Assembly (NCBI GenBank): GCA_002337125.1
Contig: DDFJ01000003.1
Location: forward strand, 124,001-188,000
Reading direction: 5' to 3'
Source: Chitinophagaceae bacterium UBA1931
Lineage (GTDB): Bacteria; Bacteroidota; Bacteroidia; Chitinophagales; Chitinophagaceae
Length of the DNA: 64,000 bases
Shown here: one piece after another, positions 1 through 7,612 of the stretch
How positions within the stretch are numbered: the stretch's first letter is position 1
Layout: every line of letters starts with the position of its first letter
Notes under the pieces: generated by a model
Database searches by the model: none
The model's input: only the letters and a program-made list of their open reading frames with translations
What the model was told of the DNA's origin: nothing
Position numbers and translations under genes: made by a program

Positions 1-128
1 TACGTTTGGGAGCCGAATATAATCTCATTGGCAAATCGGGTATTATTGCCAATAACTATTTTGGATTGAAAATAGGAATCGTGTTTGGTGGCGGATTAAA
101 ACAGGAGTATGCAAATCCCGATTATTAA
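1..128 (+). CDS. C-terminal end of a probable outer-membrane barrel protein (partial)
   Basis: The window opens inside a reading frame (first full codon at base 3) that ends in TAA at 126-128. The 41 visible residues alternate polar and hydrophobic positions (NNYFGLKIGIVFGGGLKQE), as in the last strands of a Bacteroidota beta-barrel or PorT-like protein. The start and most of the protein lie outside the window, so the family cannot be fixed. A terminator follows at 153-180. Confidence 0.45.
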   Translation, partial: RLGAEYNLIGKSGIIANNYFGLKIGIVFGGGLKQEYANPDY

Positions 129-152
129 AAACTTTATGATCATCAATAACAG

Positions 153-180
153 AAGCCTCTTTACAAAAGAGGCTTTCTTA
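153..180 (+). terminator. Rho-independent terminator
   Basis: Arms aagcctcttt (153-162) and aaagaggctt (166-175) pair perfectly over a 3-base loop, followed by a short T-rich run. It closes the upstream partial gene just before the acetyltransferase gene. Confidence 0.7.
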
Positions 181-190
181 TTTTCGCACT

Positions 191-679
191 ATGCAAGCAA
201 ATGTTATCATCAGGCCTATTGAAGAAAAAGATAACCTGGTACTGGCAACAATTGTACGGAATGCTTTAAGTGAATTTGGTGCCAACAAACCCGGTACTGT
301 TTTTTTTGATCCTACTACCGATGCATTGTATCAATTGTTCCGGGCAGAAGGAAGTTTCTATTTTGTTGCAGAAGAAAACGGGATCGTTCTTGGAGGCGGA
401 GGTATTTATCCAACCGAAGGTTTACCTGAAAAAACATGCGAGCTGGTAAAAATGTATTTGCATAAGGATGCAAGAGGAAAAGGTTTGGGACGATTACTTA
501 TTCAACATTGCCTTGATTGGGCAAAACAAAACGGGTATGAACAGGTATATCTTGAAACAATGCCTGAATTAAGACAGGCATTGAAAGTATATGAGCTGTT
601 TGGTTTTCATTACCTGGACGGACCAATGGGCAACAGCGGGCATTTTGGTTGCGACAGGTGGATGCTGAAAAAGCTATAA
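191..679 (+). CDS. GNAT family N-acetyltransferase
   Basis: Predicted cytoplasmic acetyl-CoA-dependent N-acetyltransferase of 162 residues, the usual length for one GNAT domain. The acetyl-CoA pyrophosphate loop is visible as R95-G-K-G-L-G100, preceded by the strand CELVKMYLHKDA and followed by helix RLLIQHCLDWA; the later strand YLETMPELRQALKVYELFGF is also typical. The substrate cannot be read from sequence. The gene stands alone between a terminator and a convergent small gene whose stop lies 8 bases away. Confidence 0.9.
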   Translation: MQANVIIRPIEEKDNLVLATIVRNALSEFGANKPGTVFFDPTTDALYQLFRAEGSFYFVAEENGIVLGGGGIYPTEGLPEKTCELVKMYLHKDARGKGLGRLLIQHCLDWAKQNGYEQVYLETMPELRQALKVYELFGFHYLDGPMGNSGHFGCDRWMLKKL

Positions 680-686
680 TGAAAAT

Positions 687-1001
687 TTAACCGGGAACTG
701 CCGGCACAGGAATTTCAAGTGATCCTTTACCTGAAGAAAAAGCAATATGTAAAAAGATAACGTATTCTTTTTCTGATGCAGTTTCTTCCCATTCAAAAAC
801 ATCCATTGTAACAATTTCCTGCAGTTTTTTATACAAAGTTCCAACTCCTGACATTCGTACTTCAATAGATACAGCAAGCGACAAATCGGAAAACATGCTG
901 AAATCAATTATTTCAGCAATAACTCCAACGGCCTCTCTTATTTGCTGAATTGTAGCAAGACGCTCAGCATGTGAATATGCTTTCCAGAAAATGTGATCCA
1001 T
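687..1001 (-). CDS. Hypothetical protein, 104 aa
   Basis: A 104-residue protein I do not recognise. It is acidic and soluble, with a helical N-terminal half (WKAYSHAERLATIQQIREAVGVIAEIIDF) and a strand-rich second half ending in a proline-rich tail. No signal peptide or membrane segment is seen. It runs toward the acetyltransferase gene with only 7 bases between the stops, a packing that suggests a real gene. The start ATG is at 1001; the long spacer beyond it holds a promoter for the opposite strand. Confidence 0.6.
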   Translation of the reverse strand: MDHIFWKAYSHAERLATIQQIREAVGVIAEIIDFSMFSDLSLAVSIEVRMSGVGTLYKKLQEIVTMDVFEWEETASEKEYVIFLHIAFSSGKGSLEIPVPAVPG

Positions 1002-1403
1002 TAACCAAACTGATTAGTCTATAGTAAAAATCTGACAATAAAAGCTTTTTACTGTAGGGCAAATACGAATTCTTCCATTTGAAATAAAGAACAATTTAGC
1101 TTTAATACCCATATTTTAAGCACATACACTTATATCTAATAAGTATTAGCATTGTTATGACAAAAAAAACCTTGTAGTATTTTATAGAAAAATCATCGTG
1201 CTATTTAAGTAATTTCTACATTTGCATTCGAAATTTTACTTATCCCCTATCCCCTGAAATCCGTACACTAAATACATAAAATCATGGGTAAATACCATTG
1301 AATGAAACAGCAATGTTTCGTATATGTATCTTTTTGTCCAATACAACGCTATACCGAATCCATATCTCAATGAACCAGCCGTTCAAATTTTAAACAGTAA
1401 CAA
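1002..1403 (+). promoter_or_regulatory. 402-base intergenic region: promoter and long leader of T9SS protein 1
   Basis: No gene is seen. The region shares blocks with 4040-4336 upstream of the paralogue: an inverted repeat (1128-1133 and 1139-1144, 5-base spacer), TTGTAGTATTTTATA from 1172, CTATTTAAGTA at 1201-1211, the Bacteroidota -7 element TACATTTG at 1217-1224, then about 55 nearly identical leader bases. The leader of about 180 bases is long for this group. A five-codon frame at 1284-1301 lies in the leader; I do not call it a gene. Confidence 0.7.
1217..1224 (+). promoter_or_regulatory. -7 promoter element TACATTTG of T9SS protein 1
   Basis: Matches TAnnTTTG. There is no TTG 19-21 bases upstream; instead the block CTATTTAAGTA sits 16 bases before it in both paralogous promoters, which fits a promoter that needs an activator. 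Confidence 0.65.
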
Positions 1404-2696
1404 GTGAACTCTAATTCTACTCTATCAAAACTTTTCTTTGCAGCAATTTTTTCTTTAGCTGTTTCATCTCAATTATTTGCACAAACAGCTACTATTAACT
1501 GGGCAGGTACATCTGGTCTTTCAACTGCTGGCGGGTCAAGTTTAACCGGTTCAAAAACCAACGTTACAGTTGGCACCAAAGTGATCAACATTTCATACAG
1601 TATAACAACTTCAGGTAGTTTTGATGCCACAACTACTTTCAGCCCAAGCAGTACAACAAGCAGGATCTTAACTGCTGATTTTGCGAATAAGACGTCTTCT
1701 GTTACACTTACTCTCACTTTTTCAAGCCCTGTGGCTATAACTAATTTCCCGATTATTAATGTAGGATACAATTTCCTCGGGAATTATAACGACAGCGTTA
1801 AGATTACCGGTAGTAACGGAGGAAATACAACTAATTACATTCTCCAGTTTTATAATGGAGCAACTACTAATTTTAATCCATCAACATTATATTCTAATCT
1901 TAACCCATCAATTACAAGCAGTGCAACAAATCTTGCTGGTGCTCCGGCTCTTTCAGTTGTTGGGGATAATTCCACCTGGACAGGAACAAACGATATTAAT
2001 TTTATTACAAATGCCACTCTGCCTGGTGTTACCAAGCTTGTTATCACCTATAAATCCGGTAGCACACTCTTTACAAATCCAAGCAGCCAGAGTATCACGT
2101 TTCAACCCTTTACTATTTCTTCAGCTGGTGCAAGTGCGGCACCACTTCCTGTAACTTTCGCAAATGTTAGTGCAAAAGAAACAAACGGTAAAGTTGGCAT
2201 TAACTGGAGTAACCTTACTGAAAGTGAAATCAATTATTATGAAATTGAACGCAGCTCAGATGGTGCTAATTTTTCATCAATTGGAAAAGTTTCACCAAAA
2301 GCAAATGATTTCAGCAGCCAGAGCTACAGCTTTACTGATGCAACTCCCAATGCTGTAAACTTTTACCGTGTAAAAGCTGTTGAATTTGCAGGTACTTATA
2401 AAACAACTACTATTTTAAAAGTAAGCAACCAGGTAACAGGTAAATCTTTCCAGGTTTATCCTAACCCTGTAGAAAACAAAGTTGTAACTATCCAGACTAA
2501 TAATATCCAGGGAGGTGTTTATTCAGCACAGGTAGTAACCATAAGCGGCCAGGTGTTAATGAACAAGAATGTTACTTTCCAAAATGGCTCTGCCAGTCAA
2601 AGCTTTGAACTGCCAGCGAATATTAATCCAGGAACATACCTGTTAAGAATTCAGAATGGAGACACAAATTCTGTAACTACATTATTTGTTAAGTAA
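1404..2696 (+). CDS. Secreted protein with T9SS type A sorting domain (paralogue 1)
   Basis: 430 residues: signal peptide (about 1-26, ending SSQLFAQ), a beta-rich N-terminal domain of about 215 residues rich in Thr and Ser, then a C-terminal part (from residue 246) with a fibronectin-like segment (INWSNLTESEINYYEIERS) and a type A sorting tail (VYPNPVENK ... GTYLLRIQNG). The tail predicts export across the outer membrane by the type IX system and anchoring or release by the sortase-like complex. The start is GTG at 1404, aligning with the ATG of paralogue 2 at 4337. The role of the N-terminal domain is unknown. A terminator follows at 2737. Confidence 0.85.
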   Translation: MNSNSTLSKLFFAAIFSLAVSSQLFAQTATINWAGTSGLSTAGGSSLTGSKTNVTVGTKVINISYSITTSGSFDATTTFSPSSTTSRILTADFANKTSSVTLTLTFSSPVAITNFPIINVGYNFLGNYNDSVKITGSNGGNTTNYILQFYNGATTNFNPSTLYSNLNPSITSSATNLAGAPALSVVGDNSTWTGTNDINFITNATLPGVTKLVITYKSGSTLFTNPSSQSITFQPFTISSAGASAAPLPVTFANVSAKETNGKVGINWSNLTESEINYYEIERSSDGANFSSIGKVSPKANDFSSQSYSFTDATPNAVNFYRVKAVEFAGTYKTTTILKVSNQVTGKSFQVYPNPVENKVVTIQTNNIQGGVYSAQVVTISGQVLMNKNVTFQNGSASQSFELPANINPGTYLLRIQNGDTNSVTTLFVK

Positions 2697-2736
2697 TTTA
2701 TTTTCCTTTCGAAAAACTTACATCCAATTCTTATAC

Positions 2737-2767
2737 AGCGGGTTCATTTCTGAACCCGCTTTTTTTA
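2737..2767 (+). terminator. Rho-independent terminator of T9SS protein 1
   Basis: Ten-base arms agcgggttca / tgaacccgct with a TTTC loop and a T run. The same stem core occurs after the paralogue at 5671-5702, so the terminator was duplicated with the gene. Confidence 0.85.
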
Positions 2768-2839
2768 TTTGTATTAATTCGTAACTAATCAATCAACTTT
2801 CTTACTGTGGAATAAACCGGCTGTTGCATCTTTTATTCC

Positions 2840-3526
2840 ATGAAATATTTATTAGCCTTTCTTTTACTTACGGGGTGTAGTGAAAAGAAACCGGACACCG
2901 CTGCCCAGGATAAACAAAAGAATGAAAGCACAATTTCAGCGCCAGCTGAAATGAGTTATAAAGATGCAAAGGAAAAATCAAAACGATTATTGATCAGGTT
3001 CAAACAATTACCAACCCTGCAAACAGAAACGAACTTATACTCCTTTATTGCAGATACACTTATCCCTTTCTGGTATGGCACTAAATGGAATTTTTATGGC
3101 ACAACGGAAATGCCGGGACAAGGAACTATTGCCTGCGGATATTTTGTTACAACCGTTTTGCGTGATGCAGGTATGGAGATCAATCGGAGTAAACTGGCTC
3201 AATGTGCAAGTGAAACAATGATTCAGCAGTTAGCAATAAAACAAAGCATACAACGATTCAGCAATGTCCCGCTTCTGTCTTTTATTGAAAAAATTCTACA
3301 AGAAGATCCGGGGCTTTATATTGTTGGCCTTGACTGTCATACCGGGTTTCTTTATAATAACGGGCAAGAAGTATATTTCATACATGCATCATATGCTACA
3401 CCTAAAATGGTAATAAGAGAAAAAGCTAAAGAATCTGCAATACTGGCCACTTCAAAATACAGGGTAACCGGCAAGCTGACTTTTTTGTCGGGCAACTTAC
3501 GTAACCAGAGGGTTGAAAATTTATAA
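2840..3526 (+). CDS. NlpC/P60-like cysteine peptidase lipoprotein
   Basis: 228 residues. The N-terminus MKYLLAFLLLTGC gives a lipobox with Cys13, so the mature protein is a lipoprotein. The rest resembles papain-fold NlpC/P60-type amidases: candidate nucleophile Cys99 in GTIACGYFVTTVL, His167 in DCHTGFLY and a further His182 in FIHASY. Such enzymes usually cut peptidoglycan peptides or related amides; the substrate here is not known. It lies between the two T9SS paralogue units and is not part of the duplicated segment. Confidence 0.6.
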   Translation: MKYLLAFLLLTGCSEKKPDTAAQDKQKNESTISAPAEMSYKDAKEKSKRLLIRFKQLPTLQTETNLYSFIADTLIPFWYGTKWNFYGTTEMPGQGTIACGYFVTTVLRDAGMEINRSKLAQCASETMIQQLAIKQSIQRFSNVPLLSFIEKILQEDPGLYIVGLDCHTGFLYNNGQEVYFIHASYATPKMVIREKAKESAILATSKYRVTGKLTFLSGNLRNQRVENL

Positions 3527-4047
3527 CGCAAATGTAAAAAGCTCAAAGCTATCGCTTGCAGATGAAAGATTAAAGTACTGGTAAATAGTACCAATATGTG
3601 AACCTGAAGAAAAGCGTACACAAAAGTTTTTGATCCTCTTAAATAAAAAAGCCCAGCATTATAAGAACCCCAACAAAAAAACCAGAAGTATTTATATTTA
3701 CTTCAGACCAGACTCTCTGATTTAAATTTTAGAAAGAGCAAAAACCAAAAAGCATTTTGAATTAAGTTATTTATACTCATTTACCATGTTGTTTTTTGAC
3801 AGTAATATGACTTTTACGTGTTTAATATGTCTTAGTAAAAGTTATCACTTTTACAAAATTTCGTAACAATTCTCACATAAGTCACTTAATATTAAATACT
3901 TATATCAATCTTATAGAACTTAAATATACTCTATCACTCATTTTGTTTTTGTCCTTTTTTCTGTGAAAAACAACATGCAACAATTGGAGGGGTACAATCA
4001 GGCATTAATTTTAAAGCAGACAGCGATATATCATAAGCAATTTATAA

Positions 4048-4080
4048 GTATTAACACTTATTCTAGATAAGTGTTAATAC
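4048..4080. promoter_or_regulatory. Operator-like inverted repeat, 14-base perfect arms
   Basis: Arms gtattaacacttat (4048-4061) and ataagtgttaatac (4067-4080) pair perfectly around a 5-base spacer. The centre is 81 bases before the -7 element. A shorter version (acttat / ataagt, same spacer) sits with its centre also 81 bases before the -7 element of paralogue 1. Position and symmetry suggest a dimeric regulator site rather than a terminator, as no T run follows. Confidence 0.6.
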
Positions 4081-4144
4081 AGATATAATAAAAATATACT
4101 TGTAGTATTTTATAAAGCATCTATTTTCCTATTTAAGTATTTTT

Positions 4145-4152
4145 TACATTTG
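4145..4152 (+). promoter_or_regulatory. -7 promoter element TACATTTG of T9SS protein 2
   Basis: Matches TAnnTTTG and is identical to the element before paralogue 1, with the same flanks and the same 184-base scale of leader. No -33 TTG at normal spacing. Confidence 0.65.
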
Positions 4153-4336
4153 CATTCGAAATTTTACTTATCCCCTATCCACTGAAATCCGTACGCTAAA
4201 TACACAAAAACATAATTCATATTAAACAAAATTGAAAAATTTTGTACAGATAAAGTTTTGTCCAATCCCTGCTGATTTTCCACTTCCAAGAGCTATGAAT
4301 CAAAAAAACTGATTCAAACAATTTAAACCTTTACTC

Positions 4337-5635
4337 ATGAAACAAAATTCTACTCTGTCGAAACTTCTTTTCTCAACGATTCTGCTGTTGGCTGTCAATA
4401 CACAAGTAACTGCACAAACTACAACAATTAACTGGGGCGGTACAAATGGCTTAAATATCAATACCGGTTCACAACTTTCAGGCACAAAAACAGGCGTAAC
4501 AGTAGGTACCAAAACAGTTGATATTTCATACAACATTACATTTACCGGCAGTACTCCAACATTTATTCAAGGTGGGGCGGGTAATGCTAACCGTTCAATT
4601 GCTGTAGATTGGGCAAACCTTACATCATCAGTTACTTTAGAGTTGACCTTTTCAAAACCGGTAGCTATTGTTACTTTACCCATTAATAATGTCGATTACG
4701 ATAATAATGGTACTAGCCGTTTTAATGACAGGCTTCAAATTACAGGCAGCAATGGTGTAAATACCACCAATAATATTTTACAGTTTGGAGCAACAACGCC
4801 TGCTAATACACCTACTTCTGTTTATACCAACCTTACATCTTCTTTGCCAACTTTTGCTACAAATGTAGCAGGAGCCCCAAGTATATGGATTGAAGGTGAA
4901 AATACGTTAGCAAACGGATCAAATAATATTTCCATTCTTACAAACAGTACTTTACCTGGTGTTTCAAAGTTGGTGATTGTATTTAAGTCAGGTACTGTAG
5001 GTGGTGGTGTAACAAACCCAGCGGCTCAAAGCATCCAGTTTGCACCTTTTACAATCAGTGCTGCAGGAACAAGTAATGCTCCCCTTCCTGTAACTTTCGC
5101 AAATGTTAGTGCAAAAGAATCAAACGGAAAAGTTGGTATTAACTGGAGTAACCTAACTGAGAGCGAAATCAACTACTATGAAATTGAACGCAGCACAGAT
5201 GGCGCAAATTTCACTTCAATTGGCAAGGTATCTCCAAAAGCAAATGATTTCAGCAGCCAGAACTACAGCTTTACTGATGCAACTCCAAATGCCGTGAACT
5301 TTTACCGAGTAAAGGCTGTTGAATTTGCAGGTACATATAAAACAACTACTATCTTAAAAATAAGCAACCAGGTAACAGGTAAAGCTTTCCAGGTTTATCC
5401 TAACCCTGTTCAAAATAAAGTTGTAACCATCCAGACGAATAATATCCAGGGAGGTGTTTATTCAGCACAAGTTTTAACTGCAAGTGGTCAGGTTTTGGTA
5501 AATAAGAATATTACATTCCAAAATGGTTCAGCAAGTCAAAGTTTTGAACTTCCTGCTGGTATTATTCCCGGAGCTTACTTATTAAGATTACAAAATGGTG
5601 AAACAAATTCGGTTACAACATTAATCGTTAAATAA
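4337..5635 (+). CDS. Secreted protein with T9SS type A sorting domain (paralogue 2)
   Basis: 432 residues, paralogue of the product of 1404-2696. Signal peptide 1-26 (ending NTQVTAQ), N-terminal beta-rich domain similar but clearly diverged, and a C-terminal 185 residues (from 248) that differ from paralogue 1 at 17 positions without gaps by my count. The sorting tail is FQVYPNPVQNK ... GAYLLRLQNGETNSVTTLIVK. Exported to the surface by T9SS if functional; the role of the variable domain is unknown. Promoter at 4145, terminator at 5671. Confidence 0.85.
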   Translation: MKQNSTLSKLLFSTILLLAVNTQVTAQTTTINWGGTNGLNINTGSQLSGTKTGVTVGTKTVDISYNITFTGSTPTFIQGGAGNANRSIAVDWANLTSSVTLELTFSKPVAIVTLPINNVDYDNNGTSRFNDRLQITGSNGVNTTNNILQFGATTPANTPTSVYTNLTSSLPTFATNVAGAPSIWIEGENTLANGSNNISILTNSTLPGVSKLVIVFKSGTVGGGVTNPAAQSIQFAPFTISAAGTSNAPLPVTFANVSAKESNGKVGINWSNLTESEINYYEIERSTDGANFTSIGKVSPKANDFSSQNYSFTDATPNAVNFYRVKAVEFAGTYKTTTILKISNQVTGKAFQVYPNPVQNKVVTIQTNNIQGGVYSAQVLTASGQVLVNKNITFQNGSASQSFELPAGIIPGAYLLRLQNGETNSVTTLIVK

Positions 5636-5670
5636 TAACTGTCTTTTGAAAAACTTACATTAAAGTATGT

Positions 5671-5702
5671 AAAGCGGGTTCTTTTTGAACCCGCTTTTTT
5701 AT
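5671..5702 (+). terminator. Rho-independent terminator of T9SS protein 2
   Basis: Eleven-base arms aaagcgggttc / gaacccgcttt around a T5 loop, followed by T6. Core stem identical to the terminator at 2737. Confidence 0.85.
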
Positions 5703-5763
5703 TTGTTTTAAAACCAGCTAAACTTTACCTGGGATTCCCTTAACAGGGATTTGAGGTGGTGTG

Positions 5764-5805
5764 AGTCCGGTACAAGTCCGGTAATTACCGGACTTGTACC
5801 GGACT
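5764..5805. repeat. 42-bp perfect palindrome built from CCGGAC/GTCCGG motifs
   Basis: Bases 5764-5784 are the exact reverse complement of 5785-5805 with no loop. Each arm contains two GTCCGGTA steps, so the motif GTCCGG/CCGGAC occurs four times. No T run follows on either strand, so it is not an ordinary terminator. It lies in the 292-base gap between T9SS protein 2 and the SprT-like gene, which otherwise shows no gene. Confidence 0.9.
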
Positions 5806-5927
5806 TATGGCGAAGAAAGTAATATTCTGGCAGGGTAAAGGCAAGCCGTTGCCATCATTGAGCGTAAAATGAAAAACCTTATCTCCTGTAAAAAAGAATA
5901 TGTAAGACATTGAAAGATCAGGCTGCG

Positions 5928-6554
5928 TCAAATATTGTGAACCAACTCCACTTCATACACTGCACTGAACAAATACAAAGCACCTGTTTTGATATCTACA
6001 GCTTTATGCCGTTTACGCATTTTCTCTCCTTTACGGAAAACCCGGCCATCTTTTAATTTAAACAACTGTCCTACCTGCAGATCTTCAATTAACACTTCAC
6101 CCGGCTTACGTTCATCATAGCGTTTCAGTACACGCATTAAATGTTCTTCGCCACAACTGGTTGCCGATGGATTCTGTAATGATTTCAGCAAAGCTTTTTC
6201 AATATCAGCCGGGAAAATTTTCTTCAGCAAAAACAACGCAAGTATTTTACTGTATTCATTTTTCCACTCCTTTCCATGCGGGGCAATACGGTTACCAAAC
6301 TGTTCAAACGTAAGCAGGTGTGCTATTTCGTGGAGCAGTGTTACCAGGAATGCATATTTGTTGAGATTACCATTTACACTGATGCGGTGATTTTTTTGAT
6401 GAACAGCATGCCTGTAATCACCCAAAATACTGTTACGCTCACGTGTGATGGTTAAATGAATTTTATAACGATGCAGGTAATCAAGGACAGGTTCAAGTGA
6501 ACCATCCGGTAAATAAACTGATAGTGCATGTAATGGAACTTCTTTCTTACTCAT
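5928..6554 (-). CDS. SprT-like zinc metalloprotease-domain protein
   Basis: 208 residues. The zinc motif HEIAH (75-79) is followed by a possible third ligand His93 in APHGKEWKNEY, as in SprT/Spartan-like domains. The C-terminal 60 residues form a basic region (DGRVFRKGEKMRKRHKAVDI) that may bind nucleic acid. Known relatives of the domain include DNA-protein crosslink proteases, but the bacterial members are largely uncharacterised. The gene overlaps the preceding membrane-protein gene by 8 bases and ends the leftward run that begins at 8011. Confidence 0.8.
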   Translation of the reverse strand: MSKKEVPLHALSVYLPDGSLEPVLDYLHRYKIHLTITRERNSILGDYRHAVHQKNHRISVNGNLNKYAFLVTLLHEIAHLLTFEQFGNRIAPHGKEWKNEYSKILALFLLKKIFPADIEKALLKSLQNPSATSCGEEHLMRVLKRYDERKPGEVLIEDLQVGQLFKLKDGRVFRKGEKMRKRHKAVDIKTGALYLFSAVYEVELVHNI

Positions 6555-6957
6555 TCTCCTGTTTCTTCTGCTTCAGCAGGCGAAAAATCATTTTCACTTC
6601 AATGATAGAATACACAATATAAAGAGCCATGCAAATAAAAATGGCCGGCTTGTTTACATATTGTTTTGCAATGAGTGCATAGATAATCACCGCTCCTGCA
6701 CATACCAGCATCTTTACCATTAAAGCGCCATATACACTTCTGAAAAACACCTGGATATTTTTATGCAGGAATCCTTTTACATGAAAGTATAAAGAAGCAA
6801 CTGTTGTAATAAACAAAACAGCATTACCAATAATCAATACTTCGTTATCAATTCCATACTTGGTAAGCAGGTGACTTCCCGAAATAAAAAAAGCATTCAG
6901 AATAATGAAAAGCAGCAAAATGGGAACATACAACCTGTTACGGAATTTGTTATTCAT
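6547..6957 (-). CDS. Small four-helix membrane protein next to AtpZ
   Basis: 136 residues with four hydrophobic segments (about 10-27, 40-57, 75-97 and 103-122) and a basic C-terminus. In many Bacteroidota a protein of this size and layout follows the AtpZ/AtpI-like gene at the head of the ATP synthase operon; the assignment here rests on position and topology only. The start codon overlaps the stop of the 6954-7193 gene by 4 bases, which suggests translational coupling. No ATP synthase structural genes follow. Confidence 0.65.
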   Translation of the reverse strand: MNNKFRNRLYVPILLLFIILNAFFISGSHLLTKYGIDNEVLIIGNAVLFITTVASLYFHVKGFLHKNIQVFFRSVYGALMVKMLVCAGAVIIYALIAKQYVNKPAIFICMALYIVYSIIEVKMIFRLLKQKKQENE

Positions 6958-7193
6958 TGTTTCTTTGATGTGTCTTTAAAAATGCGGATAAACATTGCAA
7001 CCAATGCAAGCAGCGGCATCATCCAGGCCAGTATTGGAAAAGATAAATGCAGCCAGTGATCGGTTTTAATCCCCAAAAATACAGCTAAGCCCAACACAAC
7101 AAGAAATTGTGTGGCTAAACCTGCATATTGCATGAGGTATTGTGAGTTGGAGCGGTATTCTTTTTTGGATTTATTGGTCGTTTGCTGCGGCAT
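6954..7193 (-). CDS. AtpZ/AtpI family membrane protein
   Basis: 79 residues with two membrane segments (about 25-43 and 50-69), the first after YLMQYAGLATQF and with the motif GIKTDHWL, as in the small AtpZ/AtpI family. Members are thought to help assembly of the F-type ATP synthase or Mg/Ca entry. The reading frame overlaps the end of the bactofilin gene by 23 bases and the next gene by 4, so the run is clearly cotranscribed. Confidence 0.8.
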   Translation of the reverse strand: MPQQTTNKSKKEYRSNSQYLMQYAGLATQFLVVLGLAVFLGIKTDHWLHLSFPILAWMMPLLALVAMFIRIFKDTSKKQ

Positions 7194-7602
7194 TCACTGC
7201 ATCTTTATGAATCTCCACCACGTTGGCAAGCGGTGCGTTTGATACTGCAGCTGCTCCCATGTGGCATTCACCGTTAAATGTAGCTGAAGCATCAACCTGG
7301 AGCTGACCTGCATAAATATTTCCGGTTACATGGCAGCTACCTTTCAGGTAAAGCAGGTCGGTCACTTTTATTGTACCTGTTACGTTACCCAGCACATCGG
7401 CTTGCTGTGCAATTACATCACCAGTGATTTTGCCGGAAGATCCAATAATCACTTTTGATCCTGTTTGCAGGTTGCCCGTAAGCGTTCCATCAACACGGAT
7501 GTCTCCTTTACTTTCAATATTGCCGGTTATAGTAGTTCCGGCAGCAACGATGGTAGCCATGCCTGTTGAATTTTCCTTTTCGGGATTGGATTTATTGAAC
7601 AT
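7171..7602 (-). CDS. Bactofilin (polymer-forming cytoskeletal protein)
   Basis: 143 residues. A single bactofilin domain (about 18-120) is recognised by its regular glycine and valine ladder (GTTITGNIESKGDIRVDG, GNLQTGSKVIIG, GKITGDVIAQQADVLG, GTIKVTDLLYLKG), which folds as a right-handed beta-helix and polymerises without nucleotide. Bactofilins place cell-wall enzymes and shape the cell. It lies 10 bases after a membrane protein related to the N-terminal part of M23 peptidases, its usual partner in many phyla. Confidence 0.92.
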   Translation of the reverse strand: MFNKSNPEKENSTGMATIVAAGTTITGNIESKGDIRVDGTLTGNLQTGSKVIIGSSGKITGDVIAQQADVLGNVTGTIKVTDLLYLKGSCHVTGNIYAGQLQVDASATFNGECHMGAAAVSNAPLANVVEIHKDAVNAAANDQ

Positions 7603-7612
7603 ATACGTCGGT

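Larger units (their letters stand above)
3527..4336 (+). promoter_or_regulatory. 810-base intergenic region: promoter and leader of T9SS protein 2
   Basis: The first half (3527 to about 4020) is AT-rich with no gene or clear motif. The second half holds a strong inverted repeat (4048-4080), TTGTAGTATTTTATA from 4100, CTATTTAAGTA at 4129-4139, the -7 element TACATTTG at 4145-4152 and a leader whose first 55 bases match the leader of paralogue 1. The block TTTTGTCCAAT also recurs in both leaders. Confidence 0.7.

Noticed and set aside
1284..1301. Five-codon reading frame in the leader of T9SS protein 1
   Set aside because: Not conserved in the matching leader of paralogue 2.
3352..3621. Minus-strand frame across the end of the NlpC/P60-like gene
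   Set aside because: It overlaps a well-supported lipoprotein gene in antisense and shows no domain.
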